Shown here in pieces: positions 34,200 through 48,600 of a stretch of DNA of 64,000 bases (its first letter is position 1; every line of letters starts with the position of its first letter). The notes under the pieces are model-generated. The model saw only the letters and a list, made by a program, of their open reading frames with translations. It did not search any database and had not been told where the DNA came from. The DNA comes from Arion vulgaris (taxonomy: Eukaryota > Mollusca > Gastropoda > Stylommatophora > Arionidae), in assembly GCA_020796225.1 (NCBI GenBank), contig CM036755.1, forward strand, positions 16,493,317-16,557,316, written 5' to 3'. The translations under genes were made by a program, and so were the position numbers.

Positions 34200-36303
34200 G
34201 TCTCAACAATCAGCAAAAAAATATTGCAGTCTTCAGAGATTCAAGACCCATTCTCCAGGCCATCTCATGTCCCAGACAAGAACATCCAGGACATAAGGGA
34301 TAACTTGGACTTACTGTCCAAGAAATCAGAATTTCTTCTACAGTGGATACCAGTGCACTGTGGCATCCCAGGAAATGAAAAGGCTGACAAACTTGCAAGG
34401 ACTGGAGGGAACCTAATACAACACCACACAACACAAAGCTTTACAGAAGCAAAGACTCTCCTGAAACAGTTCAGAAAAATTATGTGGATAGAAACAAACA
34501 GGATACAGCCCAGAGCACGACAGTATACATACACTAAACAGAAAAGCGCAGACTACAGTCTTCAGACCTAGAACGTGACGCTGCTGCCTCAGAGCAGACC
34601 TCCATAGAATGGGTCTCAGCTGCCTGCACCTGTGTAGCACCAAAGCACAAACTGCCTCAGCATAAGCAGGTGTTAGAATTTAAATCTGGCCAACAGGAAC
34701 AACCCTTCTGAACAAACTATGCAGGACTGGTGAAGACCTCAATTTAAATCTGGCCAACAGGAACAATCCTTCTGAACAAACTATGCAGGACTGGTGAAGA
34801 CCTCAATTTAAATCTGGCCAACAGGAACAACCCTTCTGAACAAACTATGCAGGACTGGTGAAGACCTCAATTTAAATCTGGCCAACAGGAACAATCCTTC
34901 TGAACAAACTATGCAGGACTGGTGAAGACCTCAATTTAAATCTGGCCAACAGGAACAACCCTTCTGAACAAACTATGCAGGACTGGTGAAGACCTCAATT
35001 TAAATCTGGCCAACAGGAACAACCCTTCTGAACAAACTATGCAGGACTGGTGAAGACCTCAATTTAAATCTGGCCAACAGGAACAACCCTTCTGAACAAA
35101 CTATGCAGGACTGGTGAAGACCTCAATTTAAATCTGGCCAACAGGAACAATCCTTCTGAACAAACTATGCAGGACTGGTGAAGACCTCAATTTAAATCTG
35201 GCCAACAGGAACAATCCTTCTGAACAAACTATGCAGGACTGGTGAAGACCTCAATTTAAATCTGGCCAACAGGAACAATCCTTCTGAACAAACTATGCAG
35301 GACTGGTGAAGACCTCAATTTAAATCTGGCCAACAGGAACAACCCTTCTGAACAAACTATGCAGGACTGGTGAAGACCTCAATTTAAATCTGGCCAACAG
35401 GAACAATCCTTCTGAACAAACTATGCAGGACTGGTGAAGACCTCAATTTAAATCTGGCCAACAGGAACAATCCTTCTGAACAAACTATGCAGGACTGGTG
35501 AAGACCTCAATTTAAATCTGGCCAACAGGAACAACCCTTCTGAACAAACTATGCAGGACTGGTGAAGACCTCAATTTAAATCTGGCCAACAGGAACAACC
35601 CTTCTGAACAAACTATGCAGGACTGGTGAAGACCTCAATTTAAATCTGGCCAACAGGAACAATCCTTCTGAACAAACTATGCAGGACTGGTGAAGACCTC
35701 AATTTAAATCTGGCCAACAGGAACAATCCTTCTGAACAAACTATGCAGGACTGGTGAAGACCTCAATTTAAATCTGGCCAACAGGAACAATCCTTCTGAA
35801 CAAACTATGCAGGACTGGTGAAGACCTCAATTTAAATCTGGCCAACAGGAACAACCCTTCTGAACAAACTATGCAGGACTGGTGAAGACCTCAATTTAAA
35901 TCTGGCCAACAGGAACAATCCTTCTGAACAAACTATGCAGGACTGGTGAAGACCTCAATTTAAATCTGGCCAACAGGAACAATCCTTCTGAACAAACTAT
36001 GCAGGACTGGTGAAGACCTCAATTTAAATCTGGCCAACAGGAACAACCCTTCTGAACAAACTATGCAGGACTGGTGAAGACCTCAATTTAAATCTGGCCA
36101 ACAGGAACAACCCTTCTGAACAAACTATGCAGGACTGGTGAAGACCTCAATTTAAATCTGGCCAACAGGAACAATCCTTCTGAACAAACTATGCAGGACT
36201 GGTGAAGACCTCAATTTAAATCTGGCCAACAGGAACAATCCTTCTGAACAAACTATGCAGGACTGGTGAAGACCTCAAGCACACGCCTATTTATGACACA
36301 TAG
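34200..36303 (+). mobile_element. LINE RNase H and C-terminal end, interrupted by a 64-bp array of its own sequence
   Basis: An open frame at about 34240-34569 encodes FLLQWIPVHCGIPGNEKADK, the typical RNase H end of I/Jockey-type non-LTR elements (W-I-P-x-H-x-G-I-x-G-N-E-x-A-D). After frame changes near 34570-34670 the C-terminus reads WPTGTTLLNKLCRTGEDL. The last copy continues into KHTPIYDT and a stop at 36301-36303. The WPTGTT...GEDL segment is the one expanded 25-fold between 34676 and 36275. Confidence 0.85.
34676..36275 (+). repeat. 64-bp minisatellite derived from LINE C-terminal coding sequence, 25 copies
   Basis: The unit contains aatttaaatctggccaacag, gaacaacccttctgaacaaa and ctatgcaggactggtgaaga. 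Its total length of 1600 bp equals 25.0 units. The only common variant is aacaaccc versus aacaatcc. It is extremely homogeneous, which implies recent spread. Confidence 0.97.
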
Positions 36304-36462
36304 CAGAGTAGTCACATAGCAGAGTAGTCACATAGCAGAGTAGTCACATACCGGAGTAGTCACATAGCAGAGTAGTCACATACCGGAGAATCACATAGCA
36401 GAGTAGTCACATAGCAGAGTAGTCACATACCGGAGTAGTCACATAGCAGAGTAGTCACATCA
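36296..36462. repeat. Repeat of about 16 bp starting at the LINE stop codon
   Basis: The unit is cacatagcagagtagt or cacataccggagtagt, about 10 copies. The first copy overlaps the LINE stop (gacacatag), so this is a second array seeded by the same LINE end. Confidence 0.9.
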
Positions 36463-36587
36463 GAGATACAAGCAGAAGTTGATCACAGAAGAAGAATAAA
36501 TATTTATGCTACTTTTAAAAACATTCTTGATACATAATGAATGAACTTACTTCAAATCTGAATGTACATTATTTGTTGTGTTTTTAG

Positions 36588-36677
36588 TGGCAAACTATCG
36601 TGGTCAAAGACCTTTTAAAAGGAAAGGTTGTCTTCAGTGCCGGAGGAAACAGAGTTTTGTAGTCAGACACATGTGTG
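36588..36677 (+). CDS. CAP-domain secreted protein, exon 6, with two compensating one-base breaks
   Basis: The acceptor is gttgtgtttttag (to 36587) and the donor GTATGT is at 36678. The main frame gives YRGQRPFKRKGCLQC, the segment that follows the second CAP signature in this family (N-Y-x-G-x-x-P-F...C..C). As assembled, the frame from exon 5 does not fit. There is one extra A in the A run at 36592-36594, and one base too few in the C run at 36640-36641. After the second break, another frame shows the expected further cysteines (near 36658 and at the exon end). The last two bases, TG, would begin a Cys codon finished by a later exon (phase 2). Both breaks are homopolymer length changes of opposite sign, so assembly error is more likely than a dead gene. 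Confidence 0.85.
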
Positions 36678-39600
36678 GTATGTATGAATATCATTTAGAC
36701 AGACGTTTGTGTCTAATGTATGCATATCATTTTGTGACAGGCGTTTGTGTCTAATGTATGAATATCATTTTGTGACAGAATTTGTGTCTAATGTATGAAT
36801 ATCATTTTTTGGGCTAGACGTTTGTGTCAGATACATGTGTGGTATGTATGAATATCATTTTCAGACAGGCATTTGTGTCTAATGTATGAATATCATTTTT
36901 GACAGGCGTTGTGTCAGACAATGTGTGGTATGTATGAATATCATTTGTGACAGGTATTTGTGTCTAATGTAAGAATATCATTTTGTGACAGGTATTTGTT
37001 TTAATGTATGAATATCATTTTGTGACAGACGTTTGTGCTCTAATGTGTGATATCATTTTGTGACAGACGTTTGTGTCTAATGCATTACTATCTTTGACAG
37101 GCATTTGTGTCTAATGTATGAATATCATTTTGGACAGACGTTGTGTGTAATGTATGAATATCATTTTGGACAGGAGCGTTTAGTGTCTAATGTATGAATA
37201 TCATTTTGTGACAGACGTTTGTGTCGGACACATGTGTGTAATGTATGAATATCATTTTGTGACAGACGCTTAGTGTACGTTATGAATATCATTTGGACAG
37301 GCGTTTGTGTCTAATGTATGAACATCATTTTGTGACAGGCGTTTGTGTCTAATGTACGAATATCATTTTGTGACAGACGTTTGTGTCAGACACATGTGTG
37401 GTATGTATGAATATCATTTTGTGACAGACGTTTGTGTCTAATGTGTAAATCATTTGTGACAGACGCTTGTGTCTAATGTATGAATATCATTTAGACAGGC
37501 ATTTGTGTGAATGTATGAATATCATTTGACAGACGTTTGTGTCTAATGTATGAATATCATTTTGTGACAGGCGTTTGTGTCTAATGTATGAATATCATTT
37601 TGTGACAGACGTTGTGTCTAATGTATGAATATCATTTGTGACAGGCGTTTGTGTCTAATGTATGAATATCATTTTGTGACAGACGTTTGTCAGTCTAATG
37701 TATGAATATCATTTTGTGACAGGCGTTTGTGTCTAATGTATGAATATCATTTTGTGACAGACGTTTGTGTCTAATGTATGAATATCATTTTGTGACAGCG
37801 TTTGTTCTAATGTATGAATATCATTTGTGACAGACGTTTGTGTGTAATGTATGAATATCATTTTGTGACAGGCGTTTGTGTGTAATGTTATGAATATCAT
37901 TTTGTGACAGGCATTTGTGTGTAATGTATGAATATCATTTTGTGACAGACGTTTGTGTCAAATGTATGAATATCATTTTGTGACAGACGTTTGTGTCTAA
38001 TGTATGAATATCATTTGTGACAGGCGTTTGTGTTCAATGTATGAATATCATTTTGTGACAGGAATTTGTGTCTAATGTATGAATATCATTTGTGACAGGC
38101 ATTGTGTGTAATGTATGAATATCATTTTGTGACAGGCGTTTGTGTCTAATGTATGAATATCATTTTGTGACAGACGTTTGAGTCTAATGTATGAATATCA
38201 TTTTGTGACAGGCATGTGTCTAATGTATGAATATCATCTTTGTGACAGGCGTTTGTGTGTAATGTATGAATATCATTTTGTGACAGGCGTTTGTGTCTAA
38301 TGTATGAATATCATTTTGTGACAGACGTTTGTGTGTAATGTATGAATATCATTTTGTGACAGAGTTCTGTGTCAATGTAATGAATATCATTTTGTGACAG
38401 GCATTTGTGTCTAATGTAAGTGAATATCATTTGTGACAGGCATTTAGTGTCTAATGTAGAATATCATTTGTGACAGGTTGTTTGTGTGAATGTATGAATA
38501 TCATTTGTGACGACGTTTGTGTCTAATGTATGAATATCATTTTGTGACAGGCGTTTGTGTCTAATGTATGGAATATCATTTTGACAGACGTTTTGTCTAA
38601 TGTATGAATATCATTTGGACAGGCGTTTGTGTCAATGTATGAATATAATTTCAGACAGACGTTTGTGTCTAATGTATGCATATCATTTTGTGACAGAACG
38701 TTTGTGCTAATGTGCAATGTCATTTTGTGACAGCGTTTGTGTCTAATGTATGAATATCATTTTGTGAAGACGTTCATGTCTAATTTATGAATATCATTTT
38801 GACAGACGTTTGTGTCTAATGTATGAATATTATTTTGTGACAGACGTTTCAGTTCTAATGTATGAATATCATTTGACAGGCATTGCGTCAGACACATGTG
38901 TAGTAGTATGAGAATATCATTTTGTGACAGGCATTTGTGTCTCATGTAAGAACACTCTTCGTGACAGGCGTTTGTGTCAGACATGTGTGGTATGTATGAA
39001 TATCATTTTGTGACAGGCATTTGTGTCTAATGTATGAATATCATTTTGTACAGGCATTTGTGTCAATGTATGAATATCATTTGTGACAGCGTGTCGTGTG
39101 TAATGTATGAATATCATTTGTGACAAGCGTTTTAGAATGTATGAATATCATTTGTGACAGACGTTTGTGTCTAATGTATGAATATCATTTTGTGACAGAC
39201 GTTTGTGTCTAATGTATGAAATTATTTTGTGACAGACGTTGTGTCCACTCGTGAATATCATTTTGTGACAGGCATTGCGTCAGACACATGTGTATGTATG
39301 AATATCATTTGAGACAGGTCATTTGTGTCTAATGTATGAATATCATTTTTGGGGACAGGCGTTGTGTCGAATGTATGAATATCATTTTGTGACAGGCGTT
39401 TGTGTGGTAATGATGAATATCATTTGTGACAGACGTTTGTGTCTAATGTAGAATATCATTTTGACAGACGTTTGTGTCTAATGTATGAATATCATTTTGT
39501 GACCGACGTTTGTGTCTAATGTGTGAATATCATTTTGTGACAGGCGTTTGTGTCTAATGTATGAATATCAATTTGTGACAGACGTTTGTGTCAGACAATG

Positions 39601-42600
39601 TAGTAGGTATGAGAATATCATTTGTGACAGACGGCTGTGTCCTAATGTGTGAATATCATTTTGACAGCGTTATGTGTCATAATGTATGAATATCATTTTT
39701 GACATATTTGTGTCTAATGTATGAATATCATTTTGTGACAGGCATTTGTGTCAATGTATGAATATCTTTGTGACAGGCATTTGTGTCAATGTATGAATAT
39801 CTTTGTGACAGACGTTTGTGTCTAATGTATGAATATCATTTGTGACAGAGCGTTTGTGTGTAATGTATGAATATCATTTTTGACAGACGTTTGTGTCAGA
39901 CACATTGTGGTAGTAAGGAATATCATTTGTGACAGGCGTTTGTGTGTAATGTATGAATATCATTTTGTGACAGACGTTTGTGTCATTCACATTTGGTATG
40001 TATGAATATCATTTTGTGACAGGCGTTTGTGTGTAATGTATGAATATCATTTTGTGACAGGCGTTTGTGTAATGTATGAATATCATTTTGTGACAGGCGT
40101 TTGTGTGTAATGTATGAATATCATTTTGTGACAGACGTTTGTGTCTAATGTATGAATATCATTTGTGACAGACGTTTGTGTCTAATGTATGAATATCATT
40201 TTGTGACCGACGTTTGTGTCTAATGTGTGAATATCATTTTGTGACAGGCGTTTGTGTCTAATGTATGAATATCATTTTGTGACAGACGTTGTGTCAGACA
40301 ACATGTGTGGTATGTATGAATATCATTTGTGACAGATCGTTTTGTGTCTAATGTGTGAATATCATTTTGTGACAGGCATTTGTGTCTAATGTATGAATAT
40401 CATTTTGTGACAGACGTTTGTGTCAGACACATGTGTGGTATGTATGAATATCATTTTGTGACAGGCATTTGTGTCTAATGTACGATATCATTTTGTGACA
40501 GGCGTTTGTGTCTAATGTATAAATATCATTTTGTGACAGACGTTTGTGTCAATGTATGAATATCATTTTGTGACAGACGTTTGTGCTAATGTATGAATAT
40601 CATTTTGTGACAGGCATTTGTGTCTAATGTATGAATATCATTTTGTGACAGACGTTTGTGTGTAATGTATGAATATCATTTTGTGACAGGCGTTTGTGTC
40701 TAATGTATAAATATCATTTTGTGACAGACGTTTGTGTCTAATGTATGAATATCATTTTGTGACAGACGTTTGTGTGTAATGTATGAATATCATTTTGTAA
40801 CAGGCGTTTGTGTCTAATGTATGAATATCATTTTGTGACAGACGTTTGTGTCTAATGTATGAATATCATTTTCGACAGACGTTTGTGTCTAATGTATGAA
40901 TATCATTTTGTGACAGACGTTTGTGTCTAATGTATGAATATCATTTGTGACAGGCATTTGTGTCTAATGTATGAATATCATTTTTGTGACAGCATTTTGT
41001 CTAATGTATGAATATCTCTTGTGACAGGCGTTGTGATAATGTATGAATATCATTTATGACAGACGTTTGTGCTAATGTATGAATATCATTTGTGACAGGC
41101 GTTTGTGTCAGACACATGGGTGGTATGTATGAATATCATTTTGACAGGGTGTGTCTAATGTAAGAATATCATTTTGTGACAAGGGTTTGTGTCTAATGTA
41201 TGAATATCATCCTTGTAACAGGCGTTTGTGTCTAATGTTGAATATCATTTTGTGACAGACTTTGTGTCTAATGTATGAATATCATTTTTGACAGACGTTT
41301 GTGTCTAATGTATGAATATCATTTGTGACAGCGTTGTGTCTAATGTATGAATATCATTTAGACAGACGTTTGTGTGTAATGTATGAATATCATTTTGACA
41401 GACGTTTGTCAATGTATGAATATCATTTGTGACAGGCGTTTGTGTCTAATGTATGAATATCATTTGGACGAGACGTTTGTGCTAATGTATGAATATCATT
41501 GTGACAGGCGTTTGTTCAATGTATGAAATCATTTTGCAGACAGACGTTTGTGTCTAATGTATGAATATCATTTGTGACAGGCGTTTGTGTTTAATGTATG
41601 AATATCATTTTGTGACAGACGTTTGTGTCTAATGTATGAATATCATTTTGTGACAGGCGTTTCAGGTTCATGTAGAATATCATTTGTGACAGACGTTTGT
41701 GTGTAATGTATGAAATCATTTGTGACAGGCTTGTGTGTAATGTTATGAATATCATTTTGTGACAGGCATTTGTGTGTAATGTATGAATATCATTTTGTGA
41801 CAGACGTTTGTGTCTAATGTGTGAATATCATTTTGTGACAGACGTTTGTGTCTAATGTATGAATCATCATTTTGTGACAGGCATTTGCGTGTCTAATGTA
41901 TGAATATCATTTTGTGACAGGGCATTTGTGTCAATGTATGAATATCATTTTGTGACAGGCGTTTGTGTGTAATGTATGAATATAATTTTGTGACAGACGT
42001 TTGTGTCTAATGTATGAATATCATTTTGTGACAGGAGTTTGTGTCTAATGTATGAATATCATTTTGTGACAGGCGTTTGTGTCAATGTATGAATATAATT
42101 TTGTGACAGACGTCTGTGTCTAATGTATGCATACTTTTGTGACAGACGTTTGTGTCTCAATGTATGAATGTCATTTTGTGACAGCGTTTGTGTCCAATAT
42201 AATGAATATCATTTTGTGACAGACGTTTGTGTCTAATTTATGAATATCATTTTGTGACAGACGTTTGTGTCTCAAGTATGAATATTATTTTGTGACAGAC
42301 GTTTGTGTCTAATGTATGAATATCATTTTGTGACAGGCATTTGCGTCAGAACATGTGTATGTATGAATATCATTTTGTGACAGGCATTTGTGTCTAATGT
42401 TGAATATCATTTTGTGACAGAGCGTTTGTGTCGAATGTATGAATATCATTTTAGACAGGCGTTTTAGTGTATGTATGAATATCATTTTGTACAGGCGTTT
42501 GTGTGTAATGTATGAATATCATTTTGGACAGACGTTGTGTCAATGTATGAATATCATTTTGTGACAGACGTTGTGTCTAATGTATGAATATTATTTGTGA

Positions 42601-45600
42601 CAGACGATTGTGTCTAATGTATGAATATCATTTTGTGACAGGCATTTGCGTCAGAACATATGTTGGTATGTATGAATACTCATTTGTGACAGGCATTTGT
42701 CTAATGTATGAATATCATTTGTGACAGCGTTTGTGTCGAATGCTATGAATATCATTTGTGACAGAGCGTTTGTGTGTAATGTATGAATATCATTTTGACA
42801 GGCGTTTAGTGTAATGTATGAATATCATTTTTGACAGACGTTTGTGTCTAATGTATGATATCATTTTGTGACAGAGTTTGTGTCTAATGTATGAATATCA
42901 TTTTGTGACAGACGTTTGTGTCTAATGTATGAATACTTTGACAGGCATTTTTGTCTAATATGAATATCATTTGTGACAGGCGTTTGTGTCTAATGTATGA
43001 ATATCATTTTTTGACAGACGTTTGTCAGACATGATGTGGTATGTATGAATATCATTTGTGACAGACGTTTGTGTCTAATGTTGAATATCATTTTGTGACA
43101 GCGCTTGTGTCTATGTATGAATATCATTTTGTGACAGGCATTGTGTCTAATGTATGAATATCATTTTGTGACAGAACGTTTGTGTCTAATGTATGAATAT
43201 CATTTTGTGACAGGCATTTGTGTCTAATGTATGAATATCATTTGTGACAGGCATTTTGTCTAATGTATGAATATCATTTGTGCAGGCATTTGTGTCAATA
43301 TATGAATATCATTTGTGACAGCATTGTGTCTAATGTATGAATATCATTTTGTGACAGACGTTTGTGTCAGACACATGTGTGAGAAGTGTATGAATATTCA
43401 TTTTGTAACAGGCGTTTGTGTTAATGTATGAATATCATTTGTGACAGACGTGTGTCTAATGTATGAATATCATTTTGTGACAGGCATTTGTGTCTAATGT
43501 ATGAATATCATTTTGTGACAGACGTTGTGTGTAATCTATGAATATCATTTTGGGACAGGTTTGTGTCTAATGTATGAATATCATTTGTGACAGACGTTTG
43601 TGTCTAATGTATGAATATCATTTTGTAACAGGCGTTTGTGTCTAATGTATGAATATCATTTTGTGACAGACGTGTGTGTCTAATGTATGAATATCATTTT
43701 GTGACAGACGTTTGTGTCTAATGTATGAATATCATTTATGACAGGCGTTTGTGTCTAATGTATGAATATCATTTTGTGACAGACGTTTGTGTGTAATGTA
43801 TGAATATCATTTTGTGACAGACGTTTGTGTCTAATGTATGAATATCATTTGTGACAGACGTTGTGTGTGTAATGCTATGAATATCATTTTGTGACAGACA
43901 TTTGTGTCTAATGTATGAATATCATTTTGTGACAGACGTTTGTGTCAGACACATGTGTTGTATGTATGAATATCATTTTGTGACAGGCATTTGTGTCTAA
44001 TGTATGAATATCATTTTGTGACAGGCGTTTGTGTCTAATGTATGAATATCATTTTGTGACAGCGTTTGTCTAATGTATGAATATCATTTGTGACAGACGT
44101 TTGTGTCTAATGAGAATATCATTTATGACAGGCGTTTTGTTTAATGTATGAATATCATTTGTGACAGACGTTTGTGTCTAATGTATGAATATCATTTTGT
44201 GACAGTCGTTTGTGTCTAATGTATGAATATCATTTTGTGACAGACGTTTGTGTGTAATGTTATGAATATCATTTTGTGACAGGCGTTTGTGTGTAATGTT
44301 ATGAATATCATTTTGTGACAGGCATTTGTGTGTAATGTATGAATATCATTTTGTGACAGACGTTTGTGTCTAATGTATGAATATCATTTTGTGACAGACG
44401 TTTAGTGGTCTAATGTATGAATATCATTTTGACAGGCATTTGTGTCTAATGTATGAATATAATTTTGTGAAGCGTTTGTGTGTAATGTATGAATATCATT
44501 TTAGACAGGCGTTTGTGTCTAATGATGGAATATCATTTGCTGACAGACGTGTGTCAATGTATGAATATCATCTTTGTGACAGACGTTTGTGTCTAATTCA
44601 TGAATATCATTTTGTGACAGGCGTTTGTTCAATGTATGAATATAATTTTGTGACAGACGTCTGTGTCAATGTATGCATATCATTTGTGACAGACGTTTGT
44701 GTCTACATGAGAATGTCATTTCAGGACAGCGTTTGTGTCTAATGTATGAATATCATTTGTGACAGACGTTTGTCTAATTTATGAATATCATTTTGTAACA
44801 GACGTTTGTGTCTAATGTATGAATATTATTTTGTGACAGACGTTTGTGTCTAATGTATGAATATCATTTTGTGACAGGCATTTGCGTCAGACACATGTGT
44901 GGTATGTATGAATATCATTTTGTGACAGGCATTTGTGTCTAATGTATGAATATCATTTTGTGACAGGCGTTTGTGCAATGCAGAATATCATTTTGTGACA
45001 GGCGTTTGTGTAATGTATGAATATCATTTTGTGACAGACGTTCGTGTCTAATGTATGAATATCATTTTGTGACAGACGTTTGTGTCTAATGTATGAAATA
45101 TCATTTTGTGACAGACGTTTGTGTCTAATGGGGAATATCATTTTGTGAAGGCGTTTGGGCTAATGTAGAATATCATTTTGTGACAGACGTTTATGTCCAC
45201 ACATGTGTGGTATGTATGAATATCATTTGTGACAGACGTTTGTGTCCAATGTGAATATCATTTGTGACAGAGCGTTTGTGTCTAATGTATGAATATCATT
45301 TGTGACAGGCATTTGTGTCAATGTATGAATATAATTTGTGACAGGCATTTGTGTCTAATGTACGAATATCATTTCTGACAGGCGTTGTTGTGTAATGTAT
45401 GAATATCACTTTGTGAGAGACGTTTGTGTCATGTGATGAATACATTTGTGACAGGCGTTTGTGTCTAATGTAATGAATATCATTTGTGACAGGCGTTGTG
45501 TCTATATGAATATATTTTGTGACAGACGTTTGTGTCTAATGTATGCATATCATTTTGACAGACTTTGTGTCTAATGTCATGAATGTCATTTGTAGACAGG

Positions 45601-48600
45601 CGTTTGTGTCTAATGTATGAATATCTTTTTGTGACAGACGTTTGTGTCTAATTTATGAATATCATTTTGTGACAGACGTTTGTGTCTAATGTATGAATAT
45701 TATTTTGTGACAGACGTTTGTGTCTAATGTATGAATATCATTTTGTGACAGCATTGTGTCAGACACATGTGTGGTATGTATGAATATCTTTTTGACAGAC
45801 GTTGTGTCTAATTTATGAATATCATTTGTACAGACGTTTGTGTCTAATGTATGAATATTATTTTGTGACAGACGTTTGTGTCTAATGTATGAATATCATT
45901 TTGTGACAGGCATTTGTGTCAGACACATGTGTGGTATGTATGAATATCATTTTGTGACAGGTATTTGTGTCTAATGTATGAATATCATTTTGTGACAGGC
46001 GTTTGTGTCAATGTATGAATATCATTGTGAAGCGTTATGTGGTAATGTATGAATATCATTTTGTGACAGGCGTTTGTGTAATGTATGAATATCATTTGTG
46101 ACAGACGTTTGTGTCTAATGTATGAATATCATTTGTGACAGACGTTTGTGTCTAATGTACGAATATCATTTTGTGACAGACGTTTGTGTCTAATGTGTGA
46201 ATATCATTTTGACATAAGCGTTTGTGTCTAATGTATGAATATCATTTTGGACAGACGTTTGTATCAGACACATGTGTGGTATGTATGAATATCATTTGTG
46301 ACAGACGTTTGTGTAATGTGAATATCATTTTGACAGGCGTTTGTGTCTAATGTATGAATATCATTTTGTTACAGGCATTTGTGTCTAATGTATGAATATC
46401 ATTCTTGGACAGACGTTTGTGTCTAATGTGTGAATATCATTTTGTGACAGGCGTTTGTGTCTAATGTATGAATATCATTTTTTGACAGGCATTTGTGTCT
46501 AATGTATGAATATCATTTTGTGACGGCATTATTGTCTAATGTATGAATATCATTTGTGATAGGCATTTTGTCTAATGTATGAATATCATTTTGTGACAGG
46601 CATTTGTGTCTAATGTATGAATATCATTTGTGACAGACGTTTGTGTCAGACACATGTGTGGTATGTATGAATATCATTTTGTGACAGGCATTTGTGTCTA
46701 ATGTATGAATATCATTTTTGACAGGCTTTGTGTCAATGTATAATATCATTTTGTGACAGATTTGTGTCAATGTATGAATATCATTTTTGTGACAGACGTT
46801 TGTTCTAATGTATGAATATCATTTTGTGACAGGCATTTGTGTCTAATGTATGAATATCATTTGTGACAGGCATTTGTCTAATGTATGAATATCATTTTGT
46901 GACAGACGTTTGTGTCAGAGACATGTGTGGTATGTATGAATATCATTTTGTGACAGGCATTTGTGTCAATGTCATGAATATCATTTGTGACAGGCGTTTG
47001 TGTCTAATGTATAAATATCATTTTGTGACAGACGTTTGAGTCTAATGTATGAATATCATTTTGTGACAGACGTTTGTGTCTAATGTATGAATATCATTTT
47101 GTGACAGATATTTGTTTCTAATGTATGAATATCATTTTGTGACAGGCATTTGTGTCTAATGTATGAATATCATTTTGGGACAGGGGTTTATGTCTAATGT
47201 ATGAATATCATTTTGTGACAGACGTTTGTGTCTAATGTGTGAATATCATTTTGTGACAGGCGTTTGTGTCTAATGTATGAATATCATTTTGTGACAGGCA
47301 TTTGTGTCTAATGTATGAATATCATTTTGTGACAGACGTTTGTGTCTAATGTGTGAATATCATTTTGTGACAGGCATTTGTGTCTAATGTATGAATATCA
47401 TTTGTGATCAGACTGTTGTGTCAGACACATGTGTGGTATGTATGAATATCATTTTGTGACAGACGTTTGTGTCTAATGTGTGAATATCATTTTGTGACAG
47501 GCGTTTGTGTGTAATGTATGAATATCATTTTGTGACAGGCATTTGTGTCTAATGTATGAATATCATTTGTGACAGGCATTTGTGTCTAATGTATGAATAT
47601 CATTTTGTGACAGGCATTTGTGTCTAATGTATGAATATCATTTGTGACAGGCATTTGTGTCTAATGTATGAATATCATTTTGTGACAGGATTTGTTCTAA
47701 TGTATGAATATCATTTGGACAGACGTTTGTGTCAGACACATGTGTGGTAATGTATGAATATCATTTTATGACAGGCATTTGTGTCTAATGTATGAATACA
47801 TTTGTGACAGGCGTTTGGTGTCAATGTATAAATATCATTTGACAGACGTTTGTGTCTAATGTATAAATATCATTTTGTGACAGACGTTTGTGTCTAATGT
47901 ATGAATATCATTTTGTGACAGACGTTTGTGTCTCAATGTGTGAATATCATTTGTGACAGGCATTTGTGCTAATGTATGAATATTATTTTGTGACAGACGT
48001 TTGTGTGTAATGTATGAATATAATTTTGTGACAGGCGTTTCAGGACACTGTGTGGTATGTATGAATATCATTTGTGACAGGCGTTTGTGTCTAATGTATG
48101 AATATCTATTTGTGATAGGCGTTTGTGTCTAATGTAGAATATCATTTGTGACAGACGTTTTGTGTCTAATGTATGAATATCATTTGGACAGGCGTTTGTG
48201 TCTAATGTATGAATATCATTTTGTGACAGGCATTTGTGTCTAATGTATGAATATCATTTTGTGACAGGCATTTGTGTCTAATGTATGAATATCATTTTGT
48301 GACAGGCATTTGTGTCTCAATGTATGAATATCATTTTGGACAGGATTTGTGTCTAATGTATGAATATCATTTTAGGACAGACGTTTCAGTCAGACATGTG
48401 TGGTATGTATGAATATCATTTTTGACAGGCATTTGTGTCAATGTATGAATATTATTTTGTGACAGACGTTCTGTGTGTAATGTATGAATATCATTTTGTG
48501 ACAGGCTCTGTGTCTAATGTATAAAATCATTTTGTGACAGACGCTGTGTCTAATGTATAAATATCATTTTGTGACAGACGTTTGTGTCTAATGTATAAAT

